Shown here piece by piece: positions 1 to 8,010 of a DNA stretch of 64,000 bases. The stretch is from NCBI RefSeq assembly GCF_003336225.1, contig NZ_QPID01000010.1, positions 119,586-183,585 on the forward strand. The letters run 5' to 3'. Under the pieces are notes generated by a model that did no database searches, was not told where the DNA came from, and saw only the letters and a program-made list of their open reading frames with translations. How positions within the stretch are numbered: the first letter of the stretch is position 1; the number at the start of each line of letters is the position of its first letter. Made by a program: the position numbers and the translations under genes. The DNA comes from Corallincola holothuriorum. Its GTDB lineage: Bacteria; Pseudomonadota; Gammaproteobacteria; Enterobacterales; Neiellaceae.

Positions 1-45
1 TTGTGATTCCGGTGGTCGTGGGTTCGAGCCCCATCAGCCACCCCA
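1..45 (+). tRNA. hisR: tRNA-His (GTG), 3' part only
   Basis: The window opens inside a tRNA. The visible part has the GTG anticodon (bases 3-5), the variable loop, the T arm with GGTTCGAGCC, and an acceptor strand ending in a C discriminator and an encoded CCA at 43-45. The C discriminator, which pairs with the extra G-1, is a tRNA-His hallmark. The 5' half is outside the window. A tRNA-Pro follows after 10 bases, so the two are surely one transcript, as in the E. coli argX-hisR-leuT-proM operon but with no leucine tRNA between them. Confidence 0.93.
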
Positions 46-55
46 GTTTTAGTGT

Positions 56-132
56 CGGCGATTAGCGCAGCTTGGTAGCGCACTTGGTTTGGGTCCAAGG
101 GGTCGCAGGTTCAAATCCTGCATCGCCGACCA
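56..132 (+). tRNA. proM: tRNA-Pro (TGG)
   Basis: Complete 77-base tRNA. The acceptor strands CGGCGAT and ATCGCCG pair, the D arm reads AGCGCAGCTTGGTAGCGC, the anticodon loop at 88-94 carries TGG (90-92), the T arm has GGTTCAAATCC, and CCA is encoded at 130-132. It closely resembles E. coli proM. It reads UGG and, by wobble, other proline codons. It is the last gene of the tRNA operon and a terminator follows directly. Confidence 0.97.
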
Positions 133-141
133 TTTCTTCAG

Positions 142-169
142 AGCCCTCGGCAATTATGCCGGGGGCTTT
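142..169 (+). terminator. Terminator of the tRNA operon
   Basis: A 10-bp stem (142-151 with 158-167, one G-U pair) around a 6-base loop is followed by TTTG and TC. It starts 10 bases after the tRNA-Pro CCA end and separates the tRNA transcript from rmuC. Confidence 0.75.
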
Positions 170-271
170 GTCGTTCTAACACCCTATTCTTTCTATCGTT
201 CCCTTGTTTGTTGCAGCAACGCGCACGGCAGAGTTATCCTGCCCTATTCTTGTTTGTCTGGAGCGACCCCT

Positions 272-1666
272 TTGGATCTTCAGTTAGCCGCTATCGCAGC
301 TGGTAGCCTAAGTCTGCTTTTTCTCGTCACTACCCTGATCTACCGCCAGCGGGCGTCGCGTTTAGCGCAGCATTATCAAAGCTCAGAACAGCTTCTGCAG
401 AGCGAGTTGGCGTTTAAGTCGGCAGCGCTTGAAGCGCTACAGGTTGATGTTCAGCAGCTAACAGAAAAAGAGCGGGAGCAATCCCTCAGCGCGACTGCAC
501 TCCGAACCCAGTTGGCGGTTGAACAGAGTGCCAATCAGGAAAAAATAGCGTTGCTGGCGCAGTCAGAAGCACGCCTGAAAGAGCAGTTTGAGAATCTGGC
601 TAACCGTATCTTTGATAGCAAAGCACAGCAATTTGATCAGCAAAGCCAGCAGCGTTTGGCAGCCACGTTTGCTCCTTTGAAAGATCAGTTAGGTGCATTT
701 CGTCAGCAGGTGCAGTCAGTTTATGAAACTGAAGCGAAAGAACGTCATACCCTAAAAGCCGAAATTTTGTCTCTCAAACAACTCAATGAGCGGATGAGTG
801 AAGATGCATTGAATCTCACCAAGGCACTAAAAGGCGACAGTAAGCAGCAAGGGAACTGGGGCGAAGTGGTATTGGCGCGGGTATTGGAACAATCTGGGCT
901 GCGCCAAGGCCATGAATACAGCACTGAGGTCAGCCAATCCACCGATGACGGCAAGCGTTATCGTCCCGATGTGATTGTGCATCTGCCGGAAGGCAAGCAG
1001 ATCATCATTGATTCGAAAGTTTCGTTAACCGCTTACGAGCAGTATTTTAATAGTGATGATGACGTCGAGCGTCAGGCGGCGTTAACAGCCCATGTGCAGT
1101 CGCTACGTAATCATATTAAAGGGTTAGGAGCAAAAGATTACCAAGCATTACCAGGGATCCACAGCCTAGATTACGTATTGATGTTTATTCCCATCGAAGC
1201 TGCTTTTTTAACTGCGCTGGATCAGCAGCCGGATCTGGTGAAGTTGGCTTTAGATAACAACATTATGTTGGTCAGCCCAACCAATTTGTTAGTGGCCCTG
1301 CGTACGGTGAATAATATCTGGCGCTATGAGTATCAGAACCAGAACGCCAAGCTGATCGCTGACAAAGCGGCGGCGATGTACGACAAGCTGCGCTTGTTTG
1401 TTGATGAGCTGCAAAAGCTGGGTAAAGGGCTTGAGCAAGCACAGCTAAGTTATGAAACGAGCTTGAAACGTCTGGCCAGTGGCCGGGGGAACTTGCTGTC
1501 GCAAGCGGAGGGGTTGCGTGACCTTGGAGTGACAGCGAAGAAAGCGATTGATCCTGAGTGGCTCCAGCAAAAAGGTGTTGTCGTTGAGAAAAGCAGCGAC
1601 AACGGCGCTGCCAATGGTGAAATGACCCGACCAGTAGCCTCAGAGCGGAGCGCCAACGATGAATAA
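272..1666 (+). CDS. rmuC: DNA recombination protein RmuC
   Basis: RmuC limits recombination at inverted repeats and carries a predicted nuclease-like domain. The protein is 464 residues (475 in E. coli). One N-terminal membrane segment (about residues 3-24) is followed by a long glutamine-rich coiled coil (about 35-190) and the RmuC domain, with GNWGEVVLARVL near 195 and the IIIDSK motif near 245. The open frame runs back to 89 inside tRNA-Pro, so those first codons are not real. A TTG at 272 with GGAG eight bases upstream, just before the membrane segment, is the best start. The gene overlaps the next one by 8 bases. In E. coli ubiE follows directly; here about 5 kb of other genes intervenes. 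Confidence 0.92.
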   Translation: MDLQLAAIAAGSLSLLFLVTTLIYRQRASRLAQHYQSSEQLLQSELAFKSAALEALQVDVQQLTEKEREQSLSATALRTQLAVEQSANQEKIALLAQSEARLKEQFENLANRIFDSKAQQFDQQSQQRLAATFAPLKDQLGAFRQQVQSVYETEAKERHTLKAEILSLKQLNERMSEDALNLTKALKGDSKQQGNWGEVVLARVLEQSGLRQGHEYSTEVSQSTDDGKRYRPDVIVHLPEGKQIIIDSKVSLTAYEQYFNSDDDVERQAALTAHVQSLRNHIKGLGAKDYQALPGIHSLDYVLMFIPIEAAFLTALDQQPDLVKLALDNNIMLVSPTNLLVALRTVNNIWRYEYQNQNAKLIADKAAAMYDKLRLFVDELQKLGKGLEQAQLSYETSLKRLASGRGNLLSQAEGLRDLGVTAKKAIDPEWLQQKGVVVEKSSDNGAANGEMTRPVASERSANDE

Positions 1667-2360
1667 GGCGTTAGCTGCCAATGCCGTTTCGCCGATTTTT
1701 GTTCATGACGACTTCTGGATCTTTAATAAGCCGGCGGGGATCAGCTGTCATGATGAGCCTACAACCGGTGAGCATGGCTATTTTCGCCTGCTGCGGCAGG
1801 CTCTATTGGAAGATGTTTATCCTGTTCACCGCTTAGATAAAGTCACCTCCGGGCTGCTGATTGTGGCTCGCAGTAGCGAGGCAGCCGCCCAATTTGGCTC
1901 GCTGTTCGCCAATCGAGAGATGCAGAAATTTTATCTTGCGATCAGTGATCGCAAGCCGAAAAAGAAGCAGGGCTGGGTGATCGGTGATATGCAGCGCTCA
2001 CGTCGGAGTAGTTGGCGCTTAACGAGTGGCAAAAGTGACCCGGCTGTCAGTCAGTTTTTCAGCTATTCGATGAGACCGGGATTGAGGCTCTTTGTGGTTA
2101 AACCTTTATCGGGTAAGACCCATCAGATCCGTGTGGCATTGAAAAGCCTTAGTGCACCTATTGTTGGCGATCATTTGTATGCTGGGACGCCCGCAGACAG
2201 AACCTATCTGCATGCTTATGCGGTAGAGTTTAATTGGTTAGGAGAGTGTTTGCGCTACCACTGTTTACCCACTGACGGCGTTGAGTTCTCCCCCGTTGAG
2301 TCGCTGCTTATGGCAAAAGAGCTGTCTTGCCCTTGGTTGCTCCCTTGGCCACAACGTTAA
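1659..2360 (+). CDS. RluA-family RNA pseudouridine synthase
   Basis: Converts uridine to pseudouridine in a structured RNA; the exact target cannot be told from sequence. The protein is 233 residues. The catalytic motif is VHRLDKVTSGLL, with the likely catalytic Asp at residue 60; FNKPAGISCH near the start and PLSGKTHQIRVAL later are typical of RluA enzymes. There is no S4 domain, so it is a short single-domain member of the family. Its ATG lies inside the last codons of rmuC (8-base overlap), which implies translational coupling. A hairpin follows the gene. Confidence 0.88.
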   Translation: MNKALAANAVSPIFVHDDFWIFNKPAGISCHDEPTTGEHGYFRLLRQALLEDVYPVHRLDKVTSGLLIVARSSEAAAQFGSLFANREMQKFYLAISDRKPKKKQGWVIGDMQRSRRSSWRLTSGKSDPAVSQFFSYSMRPGLRLFVVKPLSGKTHQIRVALKSLSAPIVGDHLYAGTPADRTYLHAYAVEFNWLGECLRYHCLPTDGVEFSPVESLLMAKELSCPWLLPWPQR

Positions 2361-2385
2361 TGACAGTGTTGCGTACCAAGCCAAA

Positions 2386-2408
2386 AAGCCACCCGACTGC
2401 GGTGGCTT
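2386..2408. terminator. Bidirectional terminator
   Basis: An 8-bp perfect stem (AAGCCACC at 2386-2393, GGTGGCTT at 2401-2408) with a 7-base loop. On the minus strand the stem runs straight into TTTTT, so it best fits the end of the leftward exported-protein gene. On the plus strand a looser T-rich stretch follows, so it may also end the pseudouridine synthase transcript. Confidence 0.7.
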
Positions 2409-2430
2409 ATTGTTATGTTTTTAAGCTAGC

Positions 2431-2739
2431 TTAATTATTGTAATTCAGATAGATAGGCTCGACATAGCCAGCCACGCTTTGGGCTTTTTTCACTGTCCCT
2501 GCCGCTGGCGGAGCTGTTCTGAGAAGTGTGTCTAGATCTGTTACTGTTGGATCAAACTGGTAGTTAAGGTAGCCGGGCGTAAATACCCCATTTTTTGAGG
2601 TTTTTCCCATCGGCAGCGTTGTCCCCTCGTGACTGATCTTAACTCCATAATTCAAATAGATAGGCTCTTGGTAACCGTTGTTGGCATAGGCGGATGTGGC
2701 TAGCAAGGTGGCGCCGAGAAACATTATTAGGTTTTTCAT
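2431..2739 (-). CDS. Small exported protein with repeated EPIYLNY ends
   Basis: Not a family I recognise. It is 102 residues starting MKNLIMFLGATLLATSAYA, a clear signal peptide, so the mature protein (about 83 residues) is periplasmic or secreted. The start at 2739 has GGAGG eight bases upstream; an in-frame start at 2775 lies before that site and is unlikely. The mature protein begins with GYQEPIYLNY and ends with GYVEPIYLNYNN, with a shorter GYLNY in the middle, so one motif recurs at both ends. There are no cysteines. It is transcribed alone, away from cnoX, and ends at a good terminator. The function is unknown. Confidence 0.8.
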   Translation of the reverse strand: MKNLIMFLGATLLATSAYANNGYQEPIYLNYGVKISHEGTTLPMGKTSKNGVFTPGYLNYQFDPTVTDLDTLLRTAPPAAGTVKKAQSVAGYVEPIYLNYNN

Positions 2740-2922
2740 CTCTGTATCCTCCGGGCGAGCCGTGCCAGTGTTCATTGGGTTATGCCAGCTCGCGTAGTGT
2801 CTTCCTGATAGTTGACCTACTCCCAGGCCATCTGCTTTTAGACGCTGCGGTTATGAGGTGGCAGTTTAGGGTCTGAAAGATATTTAGCTGTCTAGTTAAC
2901 TTTGTCTGCATATTGACTGTGC

Positions 2923-2928
2923 TATGGT
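2923..2928 (+). promoter_or_regulatory. Candidate extended -10 promoter for cnoX
   Basis: TGCTATGGT (2920-2928) has the TGn extension in front of a -10-like TATGGT. No good -35 element is present at normal spacing. A start site near 2935 would lie about 50 bases upstream of the chosen cnoX start and downstream of the first in-frame GTG at 2924, which supports the shorter reading frame. Confidence 0.35.
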
Positions 2929-2983
2929 GTCGGGGTTAAACCAATATCACGCTTTGGTTGGTTACAAATGTATGGAGAGGCCT

Positions 2984-3853
2984 GTGGAACAAGTGATGTC
3001 TGCCCCAAATACCATTGAGATCTCAGTGGCTAATTTTCAACAAACTATTCAGCAGTTGACGCCTGACCAGCTATTGCTTGTGGAATTCTGGGCGCCGGAG
3101 ATGGAAGCTTGCCAAGCGATGAGCCCGATACTTGCGAAGGTGGCGGCGGAACATAGCCATGCGTTGGTTTTAGGGCGGGTAAATTGCGCAGCAGACCAAC
3201 AGTTGGCCATGCAGTGCGGAGTGAGAAGCTTACCCACGGTGATGCTGATTAAAGAGGGCAAAATGCTTGATGGCTTTGATGGTGGTGCGGATGAGATGCA
3301 GATCCGTGCTTTGCTGGATAAGCATTTACCTAAAGAGCAGGACCAACTGTTAGCTCAAGCGCGAGAGCACCTGCAACAGCAGCAAGCTGGCGACGCATAC
3401 CCGCTGTTAAAGCGTGCCATCGAGCTGGATAGCTCTCGGGTCGATATTAAACTGGCGCTATCGGATGCACTGTTGGCGTTAGGCAAACTCGCTGATGCAG
3501 AGAGCTTATTGCGCAGTATCGGGATGGCTGATCAGGATGGCTACTATCAGTCGTTGATGGCGCAATTGGAGCTGAAGCAGCAGGCGGCGCAATCGCCCGA
3601 ATTAAAACAGCTTGAGGAGCAGCATGCTGCCTCCCCTGACGACCCACAAGTCAGTTTTCGGTTAGCAGTGCAGTATCAAGCGGCAAACCGAAGTGAAGAG
3701 GCGCTGGCACTGCTGTTGTCTCTGCTGAAGAAAGATCTAAACGCCGCTGATGGTGATGCGAAAGCGGCGCTGTTGGATATTTTGGCTACCCTGCCCCAAG
3801 GCGACCCCCTGGCTGGTACCTACCGCCGCCAGTTCTATAGCCTGCTTTATTAA
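2984..3853 (+). CDS. cnoX: CnoX (YbbN)-like chaperedoxin
   Basis: CnoX-type proteins combine a thioredoxin fold with TPR repeats, hold oxidised or unfolding clients and pass them to chaperones in the cytoplasm. Here a thioredoxin domain (residues 13-112) is followed by a helical TPR-like region (about 118-289). The CGPC active site is replaced by M-E-A-C (WAPEMEACQAMSP, Cys43), so one cysteine is left, as in E. coli CnoX (SQHC). That points to a holdase role rather than a normal reductase. The GTG start at 2984 follows GGAGAGG; ATGs at 2972 and 2996 are alternatives. The length is 289 residues (284 in E. coli). Its stop codon overlaps that of the convergent lapD. Confidence 0.85.
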   Translation: MEQVMSAPNTIEISVANFQQTIQQLTPDQLLLVEFWAPEMEACQAMSPILAKVAAEHSHALVLGRVNCAADQQLAMQCGVRSLPTVMLIKEGKMLDGFDGGADEMQIRALLDKHLPKEQDQLLAQAREHLQQQQAGDAYPLLKRAIELDSSRVDIKLALSDALLALGKLADAESLLRSIGMADQDGYYQSLMAQLELKQQAAQSPELKQLEEQHAASPDDPQVSFRLAVQYQAANRSEEALALLLSLLKKDLNAADGDAKAALLDILATLPQGDPLAGTYRRQFYSLLY

Positions 3854-5802
3854 GAGAGCATCGTTGCCGACGCGAGTGGGGCAGGTTTACCCAACAAGTA
3901 ACCCTGCCCATGCTCAACACCCAACTGCCGCAGCAGTGCCAGATCTTCTTTATCTTCAATCTCTAATGCGACCAAGGTGCATTGCAAACCGCGGCATAGC
4001 TGTAACAGTGTCTGAATAAAAAACTGATTGTCTATATGTAGCGCCAGTTGGTGGCTATAGCGGCCATCAAGTTTCAGATAGTTGGGCTTCATTGATGTTA
4101 ACAGGGCGAAACTGGCTGTCGCAGCGCCAAAATGGTCGATGGCGAAGCGGACGCCCAGTAATGCCAACTGTGAAATGATGTTGCTGATACTGTTATAGCT
4201 CGGCGTTAGCCGCCTTTCGTCGAACTCCAAGATTAACCGTTTGGCTAAAGTGGGATCTTTGCGGCAGCGATCAATTAACCAGAGGGAAAAATCCCGATCC
4301 TGCAGCGTCAACGGATCCAAATTGACGGAAAAATCACCACCGGGCTGCTGTTTTGCGAAGGCTAACGCTTCTGTGACTATGCCTCGCTCTAGTGCCGGTA
4401 GCTGATCCGTTTGCCGGGCTAGTGCCAGGATTGTCGCAGTCGGTAGTGCTTGCCCTTTAAGATCAGCAAAAGTTGGTAGCCACTCTTTGTACAGGTGATT
4501 GTCGCGGACCAGCTGCTTCACCCCCTGCCAGCGAAATTCAAAGCGTTGTTCCTTAATGATGGCGTCGATCAGCTGCTGTCGGCGCTGGGTATTGAGCAAA
4601 ATGGTAGGTAACTCTCGGTTACCTTGATTGAAGAAAAGATTATGTGCACCTTGCTGTCGCGCCTGCTGTTGTGCCAGATCCAATTCACTTAACAGCTGAT
4701 CCTGGCTATCTCCAGGACGGAAGTAGCATAGCCCGGCGTGGCCTAAGCCTTCATCGGCCAGTTCGCTCTCTTGTTCTGACAAAAATTCGAGCAGGCCTTG
4801 CATGGATCGTTCGGCACGTTGCCGGTCGCATTGTGGAAAGAGGATGGCAACTTCATCATCATGTAATCTAAATGACTGGTTTGCAGCTAATTTTTCTTGT
4901 TCGATGCGCTGAACTAATCCGCGCCACAGTTGGGTGACCGCACTGTAACCCTGTTTTTGATGCAAGGCTTCGATATTCAGTTTGAGTAGGCCGATACAGC
5001 CGATCGACGCTTGTTCACTTTGGGTTAAGTGCTGTAGTTCGGCGATAAATCCACGACGATTGCCAAGCCCGGTTTCATCATCCTGAAAAGCTTGAAGTTG
5101 TAAGTGTTCAGCTTTCTCTTCTAGGCCAGAAAATAGCTCCTTGAGTGCGTCAGACATCTGGTTAAAACTGTCAACCAAGCTGTCAATCTCCTGCGTACCA
5201 GACATGGCTTGCATCGGTTTAAAGCTGCGTTGACTGATCTGAGCGGCTTGCTTTTGTAGCTGTTGCAGTGGCTTGAGTATTCTTTTCACCAGCAGTCTGG
5301 CTGCGATGACGGCGACGAGCAGTATGATTAAAGTGGCGAGCATAAACTGCCAACCGGCAAGCCATAACCGATTGTAGGCTTGGGTGACATCGGCAGTCAC
5401 CTCCACTCTGCCCATGACGCGCCAGCCGTCACTTAGCTCCATCTTTTGGGTCGGTGCTTGTAACGGGTACAGTTGTTTAAACCACTGCGGAGCACCGTTC
5501 TGTTGTTCTAGTGGGGTCTGTTTTCCCGCGATCAGGCGATTATCGTTATCAAACAGTGCTATCTGACTAAAGTAGCCCCGGTCATGCAGTGCAGTGATTG
5601 TCGCGGTGATCGCGGCGACGTCCAGGGGTGAGGTGTATGGGGTAAGCGTTAGACTTAGAGCAGTAGCAGTGTCTTGGGCGTGATTGCCTAACTGCTGTTG
5701 CATCTCGCTACGGCTGTTTTGCAAGTAAATTAGCCAACAGGCGACCAGCATTAAGCCCAGTAACAGTCCGATCATTCGCAACAACTGCCGCGATAGTGTC
5801 AT
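3850..5802 (-). CDS. lapD: LapD-type cyclic-di-GMP receptor (degenerate GGDEF-EAL)
   Basis: LapD senses cytoplasmic c-di-GMP and, when bound, holds the periplasmic protease LapG so that a surface adhesin is kept. Layout in 650 residues: membrane segment 8-27; periplasmic LapD/MoxY-type domain about 28-147 with DGW at 125-127, close to the tryptophan loop that contacts LapG; second membrane segment 148-172; HAMP 173-225; a GGDEF-like domain whose active site reads HDDEV; and an EAL-like domain with EWL where EAL is expected. Both enzymatic sites look dead, as expected for a receptor. The start at 5802 has AGGAGGG overlapping the lapG stop. Length matches Pseudomonas LapD. The adhesin gene is not in the window. 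Confidence 0.9.
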   Translation of the reverse strand: MTLSRQLLRMIGLLLGLMLVACWLIYLQNSRSEMQQQLGNHAQDTATALSLTLTPYTSPLDVAAITATITALHDRGYFSQIALFDNDNRLIAGKQTPLEQQNGAPQWFKQLYPLQAPTQKMELSDGWRVMGRVEVTADVTQAYNRLWLAGWQFMLATLIILLVAVIAARLLVKRILKPLQQLQKQAAQISQRSFKPMQAMSGTQEIDSLVDSFNQMSDALKELFSGLEEKAEHLQLQAFQDDETGLGNRRGFIAELQHLTQSEQASIGCIGLLKLNIEALHQKQGYSAVTQLWRGLVQRIEQEKLAANQSFRLHDDEVAILFPQCDRQRAERSMQGLLEFLSEQESELADEGLGHAGLCYFRPGDSQDQLLSELDLAQQQARQQGAHNLFFNQGNRELPTILLNTQRRQQLIDAIIKEQRFEFRWQGVKQLVRDNHLYKEWLPTFADLKGQALPTATILALARQTDQLPALERGIVTEALAFAKQQPGGDFSVNLDPLTLQDRDFSLWLIDRCRKDPTLAKRLILEFDERRLTPSYNSISNIISQLALLGVRFAIDHFGAATASFALLTSMKPNYLKLDGRYSHQLALHIDNQFFIQTLLQLCRGLQCTLVALEIEDKEDLALLRQLGVEHGQGYLLGKPAPLASATMLS

Positions 5803-5812
5803 AGAGTCCCTC

Positions 5813-6466
5813 CTAGATCTGTTTTTCAATGCGTTCCATCAACTCCTGCCAGAATGCGCCGCCCTCCTCTTTCACTTTTCCACCGCGCCCTTGCACCCGT
5901 GCCAGCCATTGGCCGTCATCATTGAAGCTGATGATGGGGAGTAGATCGGTGCGCTCACTGGCTGGGCGGATCTCCTGGTCGAGGTTGTCTAGAACCAATG
6001 GTATGTCACCGTGGCGAGGGTGGTAGGTTAATACCATGTGGGGCTGATTATCGGCAATATTCTTCACATACATCAGGCGTAGCTTTTCTGACGATACGCC
6101 CATCATCTTTAGCGTTGCCAATTTCGCCACCGAGTAGTCTTCACAATCCCCGCCGCTGGTGGCGATAAACTCCAGTGGCGTTGCCCAATAGTCCTCTTGC
6201 TGCCAATGCTCCATGTCACTGATGAAAGCCATTTGGTTGAGGAACTGATTGGTGAGCAGCAGCTTTTCGTCATCGCTGCTGAGCTGGAGACCATCATCAA
6301 TCAGTGTTTGCCAAGCGAGCACGTTGGCCCGCGCATCGACACCATAGGTCTGCTCTATGTTGGCTAGCGCTTGATCCGAAAAATAATTTGATGGGTGGCT
6401 ATCCATTGCCCACAAGGGAAAAGTTGTCATCCAAAGCAGCGCAGCAAAGAAAGTGTTTTTTATCAT
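5813..6466 (-). CDS. lapG: LapG-type periplasmic cysteine protease
   Basis: LapG is a transglutaminase-like (BTLCP) calcium-dependent protease that cuts the N-terminal region of LapA-type adhesins and releases biofilm cells. The protein is 217 residues with a signal peptide (about 1-20). The triad is visible: Cys108 in SGGDCEDYS, His143 in QPHMVL and Asp160 in LVLDNLD, with spacing like that of characterised LapG. It is the first gene of a lapG-lapD pair with 10 bases between stop and start. The ribosome site of lapG itself is weak. LapD would bind and inhibit it when c-di-GMP is high. Confidence 0.92.
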   Translation of the reverse strand: MIKNTFFAALLWMTTFPLWAMDSHPSNYFSDQALANIEQTYGVDARANVLAWQTLIDDGLQLSSDDEKLLLTNQFLNQMAFISDMEHWQQEDYWATPLEFIATSGGDCEDYSVAKLATLKMMGVSSEKLRLMYVKNIADNQPHMVLTYHPRHGDIPLVLDNLDQEIRPASERTDLLPIISFNDDGQWLARVQGRGGKVKEEGGAFWQELMERIEKQI

Positions 6467-6619
6467 CGGCGTAATAGGATTCTCTAATTTATAAACTAAG
6501 TGTAGTCGGCAAATTCAACAAATAAACCTTATTGCCGTAGTTTGGCATGTAATTAGCGTTTGGGGAGTCGTGCTATTTTTCAGTACACTGGGCAGCAATA
6601 AGTTATTGAGGGGAAAGCA

Positions 6620-7378
6620 GTGAGCGGATCATCAACGGGCGATACCACCCATTTTGGTTTCAAAACGGTCGCCAAGGCCGAGAAGGAATCATTAGTAGCC
6701 GATGTGTTTCACTCTGTTGCGGCCAAATACGATTTGATGAACGATTTGATGTCTGGCGGCATCCATCGGGTATGGAAGCGTTTTACTATCGATTGTAGTG
6801 GTATCCGTCGTGGTCAACGGGTGCTGGATCTCGCTGGTGGCACGGGTGATCTTACCGCGCGCTTCTCTCGCTGTGTCGGTGACACCGGTCAAGTGGTGTT
6901 GGCAGACATCAACAGTTCGATGTTAAAAGTCGGACGAGACAAACTGCGTAATATGGGGATCTTGGGCAATGTCAGTTATGTGCAGGCAAATGCCGAGGCG
7001 TTGCCCTTTCCCGATAACCACTTTGATTTAATTACCATCGCTTTTGGCTTGCGCAATGTTACCGAAAAAGAGCGTGCACTCGCTTCGATGCTGCGTGTGC
7101 TAAAACCTGGCGGTCGCTTGTTGGTGCTTGAGTTCTCTAAGCCGCAAATAGAGTTATTAAGTAAGGCCTACGATGCCTACAGTTTCCATCTGCTACCAAA
7201 GATGGGGGAGGCGGTGTTGAAAGATGGCGCTAGCTATCAGTATTTGGCGGAATCGATCCGTATGCATCCGGATCAGGAAACCCTGAAACAGATGATGGAA
7301 CAGCAAGGCTTCGAACAGGTGAGTTACTACAACCTGACCGGTGGCATTGTTGCCTTGCACCGGGGTTATAAGTTCTAG
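6620..7378 (+). CDS. ubiE: UbiE/MenG C-methyltransferase
   Basis: SAM-dependent C-methyltransferase acting in both ubiquinone and menaquinone synthesis. The protein is 252 residues. [23 protein letters not shown] and [19 protein letters not shown] are family signatures (residues about 12-54); [12 protein letters not shown] (68-79) binds [16 protein letters not shown] is the conserved post-motif. The start is a GTG at 6620 preceded by GAGGGG. It leads the ubiE-ubiJ-ubiB group, in the same order as in E. coli. Confidence 0.97.
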   Translation: MSGSSTGDTTHFGFKTVAKAEKESLVADVFHSVAAKYDLMNDLMSGGIHRVWKRFTIDCSGIRRGQRVLDLAGGTGDLTARFSRCVGDTGQVVLADINSSMLKVGRDKLRNMGILGNVSYVQANAEALPFPDNHFDLITIAFGLRNVTEKERALASMLRVLKPGGRLLVLEFSKPQIELLSKAYDAYSFHLLPKMGEAVLKDGASYQYLAESIRMHPDQETLKQMMEQQGFEQVSYYNLTGGIVALHRGYKF

Positions 7379-7389
7379 GAGTTTTGGTG

Positions 7390-8010
7390 ATGCCGATCTC
7401 GCCGCTGTTAGTAGGCGCATTGGAAACAGTGCTCAATCAATATCTTAAGTTAGATCCTGACTATGCGAATGGCTTGCTCCCTATGGCTGGTAAGCGTTTG
7501 CGTATGGATCTGTCGGAATTGCCTTTTCCTCTGTTATTTGTTTTCAGCGCCAAGCAGATAGACCTGCTCTCCGGTGAGCAGGATGATTGGGATTGCCGTA
7601 TGCAATTAGCTATCCGCGATCTGCCGAGACTACAGGATGGTGAAACGCTGGCGCAGCTGATCAAACAAGACCGGCTGCAGATGGAGGGGCAAGCGGAACT
7701 GGCACAACAGTTTGCTGCCATGCACAAAGGGTTGGACATCGATTGGCAAGAGCCGTTGTCCCGCTGGCTAGGTGATCCTGCCACGCACATGGTGGCGCAA
7801 GCCCTGACACGTGCCAAAGCGTTTGTCGTTAACCAAACGCAGGAAGGGAAACAGCAGTTCGGGCGCTTCATTACTGATGAAGTCGCACTGCTCGCTCACC
7901 CCTTGGCTCTCGCTGCATTTGCCGACGATGTGCAGCTACTTGCCGCAGATGTGGATGATGTCGAAGCCAGAGTAAGACGTTTGGAGCGTTCGCAGGCGGC
8001 TCTGTCATGA
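7390..8010 (+). CDS. ubiJ: Ubiquinone biosynthesis accessory factor UbiJ
   Basis: UbiJ has an SCP2-like lipid-binding domain and is a scaffold and lipid carrier of the soluble Ubi complex. The protein is 206 residues; the N-terminal half (about 10-110) matches the SCP2 fold and the C-terminus (about 165-206) is a coiled coil. Three start codons lie in a row (TTG 7384, GTG 7387, ATG 7390); the ATG sits eight bases after AGGAG, which overlaps the ubiE stop. The end overlaps ubiB by ATGA. Confidence 0.9.
   Translation: MPISPLLVGALETVLNQYLKLDPDYANGLLPMAGKRLRMDLSELPFPLLFVFSAKQIDLLSGEQDDWDCRMQLAIRDLPRLQDGETLAQLIKQDRLQMEGQAELAQQFAAMHKGLDIDWQEPLSRWLGDPATHMVAQALTRAKAFVVNQTQEGKQQFGRFITDEVALLAHPLALAAFADDVQLLAADVDDVEARVRRLERSQAALS

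Noticed and set aside
89..271. N-terminal extension of rmuC
   Set aside because: It starts inside tRNA-Pro and crosses its terminator; a TTG at 272 with a good ribosome site fits the family.
3850..5802. Active diguanylate cyclase/phosphodiesterase
   Set aside because: The GGDEF site reads HDDEV and the EAL site EWL, and lapG is next to it, so it is a receptor rather than an enzyme.
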